From Saccharopolyspora galaxeae (lineage in GTDB: Bacteria; Actinomycetota; Actinomycetes; Mycobacteriales; Pseudonocardiaceae): DNA of 64,000 bases. The stretch lies in contig NZ_JADDUE010000007.1 of the NCBI RefSeq assembly GCF_016526145.1, forward strand, positions 248,001-312,000. Reading direction: 5' to 3'. The notes beneath the pieces were generated by a model, which worked only from the letters and a program-made list of their open reading frames with translations, was not told where the DNA came from and ran no database searches. Numbering within the stretch: the stretch's first letter is position 1; each line of letters opens with the position of its first letter. The translations under genes were made by a program, and so were the position numbers. Below, in pieces: positions 7,670 to 15,368 of this stretch.

Positions 7670-8706
7670 GCGTGCGGATTCCCGCCGATGTGGATCGGGA
7701 GGACCGGATTCTGGCCGGCTTTACCGCCCGGCAGGTGGCGGTGATGGCGGTGACCGGCCTGCTGCTTTACGGCGGCTGGCAGGCCACCCGCGCCGTGATC
7801 CCGGTGATCGCCTACGTCGCCGTCGCGGTCCCGATCGGGGTCGCGGTGTCCGTGCTGGTCGTGGTGCGCCGCGACGGCGTGACACTGGATCGGCTGCTGC
7901 TGGCCGCGCTGCGGCAGCGTCTGCAGCCGCGGCGCCGGGTCGTGTCCGGCCAGCAGTCGGCCGAGGTGCCGGAGTGGCTGTCCGGGGTGGCCCACGGGCA
8001 CGAATCCGTCGCCGCGGGCGGGCTCGACCTGCCCGCCCACGGGGTCGCCGAAGCCGGCATCGTCGATCTCGGCGACGACGGCGTGGCACTGGTGGCCGCG
8101 TGTTCGACGGTGAACTTCGCGCTGCGCACCCCGGCCGAGCAGGAAGCACTGACCGCGGCCTTCGGTCGGTACTTGCACAGCCTCGGCGCGAGCGTGCAGA
8201 TCCTCATCCGCGCCCAACGGCTGGACCTGTCCGGCCAGATCGCGGAGCTACGCGAGCGGGCCGCGGGGTTGCCGCACCCGGCGCTGGAGTCCGCCGCGCT
8301 CGATCACGCCGACTACCTGGCCCAGCTTGGCCAGCAGGCCGACCTGCTGAGGCGGCAGATCCTGCTGGTGGTCCGCGAACCGGTGCGCACCACCGGCCAG
8401 GACTCGCTGACCCAGCGCCGTCGCCTCGGCCGCTCACGCGGCGGCAGCGACCAGCCGTCGGACGGGGCACGCAAGGCGGCGGCCTCCCGGCTGCTGCGGC
8501 GGATGAGCGAGGCCACCGAACTGCTCTCGCCCGCGGGCATCAGCGTGACCCCGCTGGACGCCGCCCAGGCCACCGCCGTGCTGTCCACCGCCACCAATCC
8601 GGACAGCCCGCTGCCGCCCTCGGCGGAGATGGCCGGCGCCGGCGAGGTCATCACCACCCCCATTGGCTCGGACTGGGACCTCGACACCGAGGAGGACTTC
8701 TCGTGA
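7666..8706 (+). CDS. PrgI/TcpC-type conjugation membrane protein
   Basis: This 346-residue protein starts at GTG 7666 and overlaps the end of the repeat-protein gene by 4 bp. The N-terminal 75 residues are typical of the PrgI family in Gram-positive T4SSs: RIPADVDREDRILAGFTARQ, then two close hydrophobic helices and a basic loop. The rest (about 100-346) is a soluble domain with a conserved-looking core (DLGDDGVALVAACSTVNF) of the kind seen in actinobacterial PrgI-linked proteins. It overlaps the VirB4 gene by GTGA. PrgI proteins normally sit next to VirB4, as here, and help anchor the ATPase at the membrane. Confidence 0.72.
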   Translation: MSVRIPADVDREDRILAGFTARQVAVMAVTGLLLYGGWQATRAVIPVIAYVAVAVPIGVAVSVLVVVRRDGVTLDRLLLAALRQRLQPRRRVVSGQQSAEVPEWLSGVAHGHESVAAGGLDLPAHGVAEAGIVDLGDDGVALVAACSTVNFALRTPAEQEALTAAFGRYLHSLGASVQILIRAQRLDLSGQIAELRERAAGLPHPALESAALDHADYLAQLGQQADLLRRQILLVVREPVRTTGQDSLTQRRRLGRSRGGSDQPSDGARKAAASRLLRRMSEATELLSPAGISVTPLDAAQATAVLSTATNPDSPLPPSAEMAGAGEVITTPIGSDWDLDTEEDFS

Positions 8707-10511
8707 CCACCACCAAGAAGCGTCGCCAGCAACCCGCGGCGGCGAGTGCCTTCGCGCCGGACGCGATCGAGGTGCATCCGCGGCACCTGCAGATCGGTCA
8801 GGACTGGGTCGCCTCGTTCGCGGTTACCGGTTATCCGCGCGAGGTGCACCCCGGATGGCTGCAGCCCCTTCTGACCTATCCGGGCCGGTTGGCCGTGTCG
8901 CTGCACATCGAGCCGATCGACCCGCGGGTGGCTGCGGACCGGTTGCGCAAGCAGCTCGGCAAACTCGAATCCGGCCGCCGGCACTCCGCCGCCCACGGAA
9001 GGCTGCAGGACCCGGAGGTCGAGGCGGCCACCGAGGACGCCTACGACCTCTCCGACCGGCTCGCCCGCGGCGAAGGACGCCTGTTCCGTCTCGGCCTGTA
9101 CCTGACGGTGCACGCGGCCTCGGAACAGGAACTCGTCGAGGAGATCAGCGCGCTGCGCGCGTTGACCGCGAGCCTGCTCATGGACGCCAAGCCCACCACC
9201 TACCGGTCCTTGCAGGGGTGGATCACGGCATTGCCGATGGGCCTGGACCAGATCGGCATGACCCGCACCTTCGACACCGCAGCCCTGTCGGCCGCGTTCC
9301 CGTTCACCAGCCCGGACCTGCCTCCGCCGGATGTCACCTCCGCGTCGACCGCGGCCGGTGTGCTCTACGGCTGGAACCTCGGCTCCCAGGGGCTGGTGCA
9401 CTGGGACCGGTTCGCCTGCGAAAACTACAACTCGGTCATCCTCGGCCGCTCCGGGGCAGGCAAGTCGTACCTGGTCAAGCTCGAAGCGCTCCGCAGCCTG
9501 TACCGGGACGTGGAGATCGCCATCATCGACCCCGAGGACGAGTACGCTCGCCTGGCCGGCGCGGTCGGCGGGACCTACTTCCCGCTGGGTGCTGAGGGCA
9601 TTCACCTGAACCCGCTGGATCTGCCGATCCATGTTCGTCCGGATGGGCGCCGCTCGGCGCCGGCCGATGCGGTTACCCGGCGCAGCCTGTTCGTTCATAC
9701 ATTGCTCTCTGTCCTGTTCGGACAGGCGTTGTCCGCGGACGAGCGGGCTGTGCTGGACCAGGCGGTCACCACGACCTACCAGCAGGCCGGGATCACCGAC
9801 GTTGCCCGGACCTGGACGCGGCCCGCACCGCTGCTGTCCGACCTGCGCGCCGTCCTTGCTCACGTTGGCGGCGACACTGCGGGCGAGCTAGCCGCCCGGT
9901 TGCGGCCCTTCACCGACGGTGCTTTCCGCGGGCTGTTCGACGGACCTACGACGGCGCCGCCGGAAGGCCATCTGCTGGTGTTCTCGCTTCGGGGCCTGCC
10001 CGATGAACTCAAACCCGCGGGCACCCTGCTGACCCTGGACGCGGTGTGGCGCCGGGTGTCCAACCCAGCTACCCGGCGGCCGAGGCTGTGCGTGGTCGAC
10101 GAAGCCTGGCTGCTCATGCAGCAACAGGCCGGAGCCGAATTCCTGTGGCGCATGGCCAAATCCGCCCGCAAACACTGGGCCGGGCTCACCGTGGCGACCC
10201 AGGACGTCGGCGACGTCCTCGGCACGGATCTCGGCAAGACCGTCATCGCCAACGCCGCCACCCAGATCCTGCTGCGCCAGGCACCCCAAGCCATCGACGA
10301 CATCGTCCGCACCTTCGCCTTGTCGGAAGGTGAACGGCAGTTCCTGCTGTCGGCCGGTACGGGACAGGGCTTGTTGTCGACGGGGACTCAGCGGGTCGCC
10401 CTGCAGGCCATCGCCTCCGACGGCGAGCACAACTTGATCACCACAGATCCGGAGTTCCTCGCAAAATCGGAGGGTTCGGAGAACAACTCCGGGTGGGTGG
10501 ATCTGCCGTGA
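8703..10511 (+). CDS. VirB4-like conjugation ATPase
   Basis: This 602-residue protein starts at GTG 8703 within a GTGA overlap. A Walker A (LGRSGAGKS, about 247-255) follows an N-terminal domain that packs against the membrane complex. A mid-domain DPEDEY and a Walker B (LCVVDEAWLLM, about 463-473) lie further on, followed by a TQDVGDVL motif typical of the VirB4/TraC AAA+ family. It would power assembly of the type IV secretion channel at the inner face of the membrane. The same frame is open far upstream to 7656, but that part shadows the PrgI-like gene. The mobile recombinase element begins just after its stop, so the gene itself is intact. Confidence 0.88.
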   Translation: MTTTKKRRQQPAAASAFAPDAIEVHPRHLQIGQDWVASFAVTGYPREVHPGWLQPLLTYPGRLAVSLHIEPIDPRVAADRLRKQLGKLESGRRHSAAHGRLQDPEVEAATEDAYDLSDRLARGEGRLFRLGLYLTVHAASEQELVEEISALRALTASLLMDAKPTTYRSLQGWITALPMGLDQIGMTRTFDTAALSAAFPFTSPDLPPPDVTSASTAAGVLYGWNLGSQGLVHWDRFACENYNSVILGRSGAGKSYLVKLEALRSLYRDVEIAIIDPEDEYARLAGAVGGTYFPLGAEGIHLNPLDLPIHVRPDGRRSAPADAVTRRSLFVHTLLSVLFGQALSADERAVLDQAVTTTYQQAGITDVARTWTRPAPLLSDLRAVLAHVGGDTAGELAARLRPFTDGAFRGLFDGPTTAPPEGHLLVFSLRGLPDELKPAGTLLTLDAVWRRVSNPATRRPRLCVVDEAWLLMQQQAGAEFLWRMAKSARKHWAGLTVATQDVGDVLGTDLGKTVIANAATQILLRQAPQAIDDIVRTFALSEGERQFLLSAGTGQGLLSTGTQRVALQAIASDGEHNLITTDPEFLAKSEGSENNSGWVDLP

Positions 10512-10549
10512 GCGTATATGTACTCGGAAGTTCGGGAACCTCGGAACGT

Positions 10550-12321
10550 TCAGTCCGTTGTGGACGCCCATCGGGCGATGCCGGGGTGGTCGACTGTGGT
10601 GGTGTAGCGGTAGGCGCCGGCGATGGACAGGCCGAACAGGTCGCAGAGTTGGCGGACGTCGCCGCCGGTGGCGTGGGCTTCGTCGAGGATCCGGTCTTGG
10701 CGGATCGACTGGGCCGAGATGCCGAGGCGCTTGTTGATCCACCAGGGTGTGACCGGCCGGGTGGTGGTGGCGTTGCGGTAGTGGATGAACAGGTGCGGGT
10801 TGGCGGTGTGCGGCCAGCGTTGTTGCCGGTAGTCCAGGTAGGCGCTGAGGCGTTGTCGTACCGGTTCGGCGAGCGGGACGACGTGGTCGTCGAGCCAGAG
10901 GCGCCCGTCACGGGCGTCGGTGAGATGCAGTGTGCACAGCTGGTAGATGCGGATCGCGTGGAAGGCCAGCAGGCCCGCGAGGGTCGCGGTGGTCGGGTCG
11001 GGCGAGTGCAATGCGGCGGTCAGGGCGGACAGATCGATCTGCGGCGGAGCGGGGTTGTCGGGGCGGTCACTCTGATCCGTGCGGTGGGGTTGATGAAGGT
11101 CAGTTTGCGGGCTTTGAGCACGCGGAAGATCGAACGCAGCCCCTGCATGGTGGTCGATCGCTGGCTGCCGCTGGCGGGCAGCGCGGAGTGCACGTCGTCG
11201 CGGCCGATTTCTCGCAGCGAGGAGTGGGTGGGTGCCCAGGCGCGGATGGCTGGGAGCGCGAAGGCAAGTTGGCTTTGCACTGTGGACTCCGCGCGGGGCG
11301 TGAATCGTGGCGGGGTGGTGCTGCCGTGGCGGGCGATGTCGAACCACACGGTGAGCTCGTGGCGCATGTTTGCGGGCAGTTCGGCGATGTGGAGGGAAAA
11401 CCACCGCTCGATCGCGGGGATGCGGTCGTCGGCGAGCATGCCGGCGGCGGCCACGACGTCGAGCACCGGCCGAACCGGGTGCCGGATCCCCGACAGCGGC
11501 AGGACGTCGCTGGCCTTGATCGCGGCTCCGGAGGTGTCCTGCATGCCCAGCAGCATGCGAATCGCGCGTTGGGTGCGTTCGGTGACAGTGCGGGCCCACC
11601 CGTGTTGGACGGCGTAGTCACGGACGAAGGCATGCCAGGCGGATTCCCGCGCCGTATCCGGTGGGAGCGGGAATCCGTGCTGCATCCCCGCTTTCAGATC
11701 CCGGGGAAGGTCAAGCAGCGTGAGTTGCTCGTGAGTCACCGGAGTCAGCAGCGACAGATCGGGTGGCTGTGTTTTCTTGATATACGGTCGTTTTCCGTGT
11801 CCTTCGCGGTGCCACATGCTGGCGAAGAACAGTTGTTGCCCGCGGTGGTTGGCCTCGGCGAGGCTGACGTCGCGGGGACGCTTGCCGAGTTGCTGAGCGA
11901 GCAGGCTGCGCGTTTTGCGGCACAACCGGCACGATCCGTCCTCGCCAACAGGCGCGGTGTGCCCGCAGGTGCGGCACTCGGCGAACCGGCTGTGGGTCTC
12001 GCGCCAGGACTTGCATCCCGAGCACAACCACCCGTAGGTGCGGGTGGCGCCCCACGCATGGCAATCCCGGCACGACGCGATCACGACGCTGCCCGGCGCG
12101 AGCAGGCCCGGATACTGCCACAGGGGCGATTTCTCGCCCGGTGCGTGCGAGTGGCAGCGGGCGCACAGCCCGGAGGTGTAGTAGTTCTCGGTCGAACCGC
12201 ACTTGCGGCATGGCGGTGGAATGACCGGACCGCCGGGCCAGCAGGCGAAGCAGAACGGTATCTCTCGCATGGCCGGTGGCCGCAGCCCGCACACCTGGCA
12301 CCGGCGCGGGTGGCCGGTCAT
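10550..12321 (-). pseudogene. Zinc-ribbon site-specific recombinase, frameshifted
   Basis: Two minus-strand frames together make one protein. The first runs from the ATG at 12321 to about 11060. It begins with eight CxxC-type pairs (CQVCG, CFACW, CRKCG, CARCH and so on, about residues 8-165), suggesting four zinc ribbons, followed by a helical core-binding region ending KLTFINPTARIRV. The second resumes in the -1 frame at about 11060 (PQIDLSALTAALHS) with an integrase-like catalytic start (LLAFHAIRIYQL contains the first Arg) and ends at 10550. The junction lies within about 11040-11080. The first frame alone stops at 11020. The C-terminal catalytic His/Tyr pattern is poor. It could be a disabled gene, a programmed -1 shift or a base-call error. 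Confidence 0.65.
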
Positions 12322-12629
12322 GCCGGAGGTACCGATCGGTGCCGGCCCAGCCGTGGTGTGAACGAGGTGACCGTGCCGGTCTCGGCCTGGCGCGGCCGGC
12401 GTGCCTGGACCTTCTCCGGCTCCGGCAGCAGCAGATCGGCCGGGGTGCACTCCAGTACGGCACAGATCACGTCCAGGTCGTCGAGCCGGATCGTGGTGGG
12501 ATCGCCGACCCACAGGTTCGACATTTTCCCGTGGCTGATCTCCAAACCGGCCTCGGCGAGACGGTGTCGCATCTCCGTCGACTTCCAGATCCCGGCCTCA
12601 GCGGCTTTCATTCGCAAGTTCCACCGCAT
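12318..12629 (-). CDS. XRE/Cro-type HTH regulator of the recombinase element
   Basis: This 103-residue protein has a Cro/C1-type HTH over about 5-75. Helices around KSTEMRHRLAEAGLEIS and KMSNLWVGDPTTIRLDDLD precede VICAVLECTPADLLLPEPE, the closing signature of the small HTH_26-like repressors. The C-terminal 30 residues are basic and probably disordered. It overlaps the start of the zinc-ribbon recombinase by ATGA and follows the upstream recombinase by 4 bp, so all three are one operon. It probably controls element transposition or acts as the third transposition protein. Confidence 0.75.
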   Translation of the reverse strand: MRWNLRMKAAEAGIWKSTEMRHRLAEAGLEISHGKMSNLWVGDPTTIRLDDLDVICAVLECTPADLLLPEPEKVQARRPRQAETGTVTSFTPRLGRHRSVPPA

Positions 12630-12633
12630 CGGT

Positions 12634-13725
12634 TCATCCCTTCCCCACGGTCAGGCGGGCGGCCACGCGCTCGTTGGCCGCAGACCACGCCCGTTCCACG
12701 TGATCCGCGTGAACATGGACATAGCGGGTCGTGGTCGACAACCACTCGTGACCCAGAATCTCTTGGAGTGCCTTGAGATCCATGCCGCGGACATACAGCG
12801 ACGAGGCGCAGAAGTGCCGCAGCACGTGCGGTGTCAGCGCACCAGCCCACTTCGGCAGCCACTGTTCGGTCGCCGAGGCAAGCCCATCCCGCAACGCTTG
12901 ATCACAGACCCGTTTACAGCCCCCGGTATGCGTATCGCGGCGTTCACTGGGCAGCAGTGGGGCGTCGGGATCGGCCCAGTCGTCGTCGAACTGGTGACGC
13001 ACGTCGATCAGCCACCAGTCCAGCAACTCCGCCACACCGTTGATCGCGGGAACCAGCCGGGTCTTCGGTCCACGACCGCGGCTGCCCTTGCCGAACCGGA
13101 CGTGCAGTTTGCCGAACTCGCCCAGATCCCGCCGCCAGTCCCGGATGTCGAGCATGTAGGTCTCCTGGATCCGCAAGCCCGCCCGGCGCCACAACGAAGC
13201 CGCCAGGTAATCCCGCGCAGCGGTCCTGAACTTCCGCGCCATCGCGAGCGAGTCACGCCAGCTACCGAACAACTCCTCGATCTCGTCCTGCGATGGCGGA
13301 ATCCGCGCGGCCCCGTAGTCGGCCTTGGCCGGCCGGTTGTACTCATCGATCGGCTGGATGACCACATGCCCGGTCAGGGCATGAACGTCGCCCTGGTATC
13401 GCATGAGCAGGAAATCGAAAAAGTGGCTGATCGCCCACGCTTTGTGTTGCACGGTCAGCCGCGCTCTGCCGAGGTCCTTGCGCTGATAGGTCAGGAACCG
13501 GTCCGCATCATGCGGTTGCGCGGTCCACACCGGACGTCCCAAAAACCGGATGAACTCGAAGATCACCGAACGGTCGTGACCGACCGAGCTGTCGCCGAAA
13601 CCGGCGCCGACTGACGCGAGCAAGTACTGATCCACCAGCTCCTGCTCAAAATCCTCCAGCTCTTCAGCTGTGCTCAGCTTCCGCGGCCCGCCCAGCGAGC
13701 GGACCACCGCCAGTTCAACAGCCAT
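12634..13725 (-). CDS. Tyrosine recombinase/integrase of the mobile element
   Basis: This is a full-length tyrosine recombinase (363 residues from ATG 13725; a GTG at 13731 is possible). The N-terminal core-binding domain spans about 10-140. The catalytic domain shows Arg in WRRAGLRIQE, a Lys-bearing beta-hairpin (RFGKGSRGRGPKTRLV), HVLRHFCAS (H-x-x-R), the LGHEWLSTT box and the nucleophile in TRYVHV. All canonical residues are present, so it should be active. It is the first gene of the recombinase-HTH-recombinase cassette and is transcribed against the surrounding transfer genes. Confidence 0.88.
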   Translation of the reverse strand: MAVELAVVRSLGGPRKLSTAEELEDFEQELVDQYLLASVGAGFGDSSVGHDRSVIFEFIRFLGRPVWTAQPHDADRFLTYQRKDLGRARLTVQHKAWAISHFFDFLLMRYQGDVHALTGHVVIQPIDEYNRPAKADYGAARIPPSQDEIEELFGSWRDSLAMARKFRTAARDYLAASLWRRAGLRIQETYMLDIRDWRRDLGEFGKLHVRFGKGSRGRGPKTRLVPAINGVAELLDWWLIDVRHQFDDDWADPDAPLLPSERRDTHTGGCKRVCDQALRDGLASATEQWLPKWAGALTPHVLRHFCASSLYVRGMDLKALQEILGHEWLSTTTRYVHVHADHVERAWSAANERVAARLTVGKG

Positions 13726-13752
13726 GAACACCTCAGATCACCGGAGACGACC

Positions 13753-13992
13753 ATGTGTCATACACATCGGCAACCCGTCGACAATCCTGACGATCTGCCA
13801 GAAACCGGCCCCCATCGAGTGATCCCCTCCTGGCCTGGCCTGCAGCGACATCGCACAACCTCGCGGCAGCACCAACTTCGGGAACTTCCCGCAACTGATC
13901 CCGCCGAACTGGCGTCGCTGGCCGAATCCTCCGGCGAGGCAGGCGAATTCGCCGACTTCAGCGGTTCCCAAAACCTTCTTCTCGACGATTGA
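13753..13992 (+). CDS. Small hypothetical protein resuming the transfer operon
   Basis: A 79-residue frame begins at an ATG with GGAG six bases upstream and ends 22 bp before the next gene. The product is hydrophilic, with a basic middle and an acidic, Ser/Ala-rich C-terminus (LAESSGEAGEFADFSG). I recognise no family. GC-rich third positions in the second half and the ribosome-binding site favour a real gene, but no homology supports it. Confidence 0.42.
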   Translation: MCHTHRQPVDNPDDLPETGPHRVIPSWPGLQRHRTTSRQHQLRELPATDPAELASLAESSGEAGEFADFSGSQNLLLDD

Positions 13993-14014
13993 AGCACACA
14001 AGGAGGAATGCCCT

Positions 14015-14404
14015 GTGCCTTTCCTGCTTGCCACCACGGTAGGCGACCAGGACACCTTCGGTTCGTTCCCGGACATCCTCGTCCACGACTTCCTCCCTGT
14101 CTTCGCGCTGGCGGCCGGATTGATGGCCGTGATCTGGGTTGCCTGCGCGGTGATCATGATCGCCGGGTACCTCATCGGCGCTGTGGTCGTCTTCGGCGTG
14201 CGCGCGCTGGTCAACACATGCGTGCGGTACGTCCGGTGCCGGCGCGGCGTCGAGTACGCCCAGCTCGTCACCGTCGACGCCGACGGCGCCCACACCAAGG
14301 TCGTCAGCCTCGATCGCTACCGCCGGCGCCGCCAGCACCGACGTTCCGACGGACTCCAGTCCGACGACACGACCCAGCCTCGCTGCGACGACGATCCAGC
14401 GTAA
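14015..14404 (+). CDS. Small membrane protein of the transfer operon
   Basis: This 129-residue protein starts at GTG 14015 with AAGGAGG about ten bases upstream. One long hydrophobic region (about 28-65, FALAAGLMAVIWVACAVIMI then LIGAVVVFGVRAL) probably forms two membrane helices. A Cys-containing basic segment and a charged cytoplasmic tail follow (LDRYRRRRQHRR). No family is recognised. Its place before the GP88 and VirD4 genes suggests an accessory membrane component of the transfer machinery. Confidence 0.6.
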   Translation: MPFLLATTVGDQDTFGSFPDILVHDFLPVFALAAGLMAVIWVACAVIMIAGYLIGAVVVFGVRALVNTCVRYVRCRRGVEYAQLVTVDADGAHTKVVSLDRYRRRRQHRRSDGLQSDDTTQPRCDDDPA

Positions 14405-14490
14405 GCGCAAACCCTCCTTCGTCATCTGCCAATCCACTGTGGATCGTTCTTCACTTTCTTGAATTGTCTCTATTTCCACGGAGGACACGC

Positions 14491-15318
14491 ATGTCTTCAT
14501 CTGCTCACGGCCCGTCAGAGACTTCCTCTGCCGGGCGCCCGCGTCGGCTGCTGACTCAAAACCGGGAAATGCGGGCCATCGGCGTGCATAACTGGTCCCT
14601 GCCCGCCTGGGCAGGCAGGATGTCCGACGGCCGCACCTACAACACCTGTCCCTCGGCAGGGATTTGCCGCCATGTCTGCTACGCCCGCCACGGCACGTAT
14701 ACCTGGCCCGCGGTGCGGGCTAAGCACGAGTCGAACCTGCGGTTCGTGCACGATGACCTGGCCGGATGGGAACAGGCCATGCTCACCGAGCTGGCCGCAC
14801 CGAAATTCCGCGGTAGCTGGGTCAGAATCCACGACTCAGGTGATTTCTTCAGCTCGCCCTACCTGGAGTCCTGGCTGCGGATCATGCGGGCGCGTCCGGA
14901 CACCAATTTCTACGCCTACACCAAGGAAGTTCGGCGGTTCAAGACCGTGGTGGAACCGGACCCTCCAGAGAACTTCCTGTGGGTCTACAGCTACGGCGGG
15001 ACGCAGGACGCGCTGCTGGACCCCGCGGTGGATCGAGTGGCCGATGTCTTCCCGGACGAAGACGCCATCGCCGAGGCGGGCTGGTCGTCCCAGGAAGCCT
15101 CGGACCTGCTCGCGGTGCTCGGCCCTCACCTGGTCGGCGTTCCCGCGAACAACATCCCGCACTTCTTGAAGAAGCTGGCCGGGCGTCGGTTTTCGGAGTG
15201 GCAGGCCGAAGTCGACGCGCACCGCCGCACTCGCGGAGACGCGGTCGTTCGTTCGATCACCAGTGCCCCGTCGGCTCGCGGTCGCATTGTTCCAGAGTCC
15301 GACGAACGCGCCGCGTGA
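14491..15318 (+). CDS. GP88-family protein
   Basis: This 275-residue protein has an ATG with GGAGG seven to eight bases upstream. The N-terminus contains RLLTQNREMRAIGVHNWSLP, followed by TCPSAGICRHVCYA (about 51-64), the cysteine cluster that marks the actinophage gene-88 family. FRGSWVRIHDSGDFFS and YAYTKEV follow in the core. The three clustered cysteines could bind metal or an Fe-S cluster, but the family has no established function. It is common in actinophages and plasmids. Here it sits between a small membrane protein and the VirD4-type ATPase, so a role in replication or transfer of the element is plausible but unproven. Confidence 0.72.
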   Translation: MSSSAHGPSETSSAGRPRRLLTQNREMRAIGVHNWSLPAWAGRMSDGRTYNTCPSAGICRHVCYARHGTYTWPAVRAKHESNLRFVHDDLAGWEQAMLTELAAPKFRGSWVRIHDSGDFFSSPYLESWLRIMRARPDTNFYAYTKEVRRFKTVVEPDPPENFLWVYSYGGTQDALLDPAVDRVADVFPDEDAIAEAGWSSQEASDLLAVLGPHLVGVPANNIPHFLKKLAGRRFSEWQAEVDAHRRTRGDAVVRSITSAPSARGRIVPESDERAA

Positions 15319-15368
15319 TCGCACTGAGTACGACGCCTTCTCTCCTGACAGTAAGGAGATTTCCTCGC

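Larger units (their letters stand above)
10512..13752. mobile_element. Recombinase-HTH-recombinase element inserted in the transfer operon
   Basis: A minus-strand cassette of three overlapping genes (tyrosine recombinase, XRE-type HTH, zinc-ribbon recombinase) separates the VirB4 gene from the rest of the plus-strand transfer genes. The trio recalls Tn554-like or other multi-recombinase elements that move as a set. The bounds given are only the intergenic limits. I found no convincing terminal inverted repeats or target duplication, as expected for Tn554-like units. A small dyad (ATGTGT..ACACAT, 13753-13767) lies at the right margin. Confidence 0.55.

Noticed and set aside
10930-13614. Very long plus-strand open frame (about 890 codons) across the recombinase element
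   Set aside because: It is antisense to three genes with clear recombinase, HTH and zinc-ribbon motifs. Its own product is Gly/Arg/Ser-rich and matches no family; it arises from high GC.
10512-13770. Terminal inverted repeats of the recombinase element
   Set aside because: Small dyads occur at both margins (GTTC-GG-GAAC near 10530; ATGTGT..ACACAT at 13753), but they do not match each other, and no target duplication is seen.
14979-15368. Upstream extension of the coupling ATPase frame
   Set aside because: It overlaps the GP88 gene, is Arg/Gly-rich, and the ATG at 15369 gives a normal N-terminus with a membrane helix.
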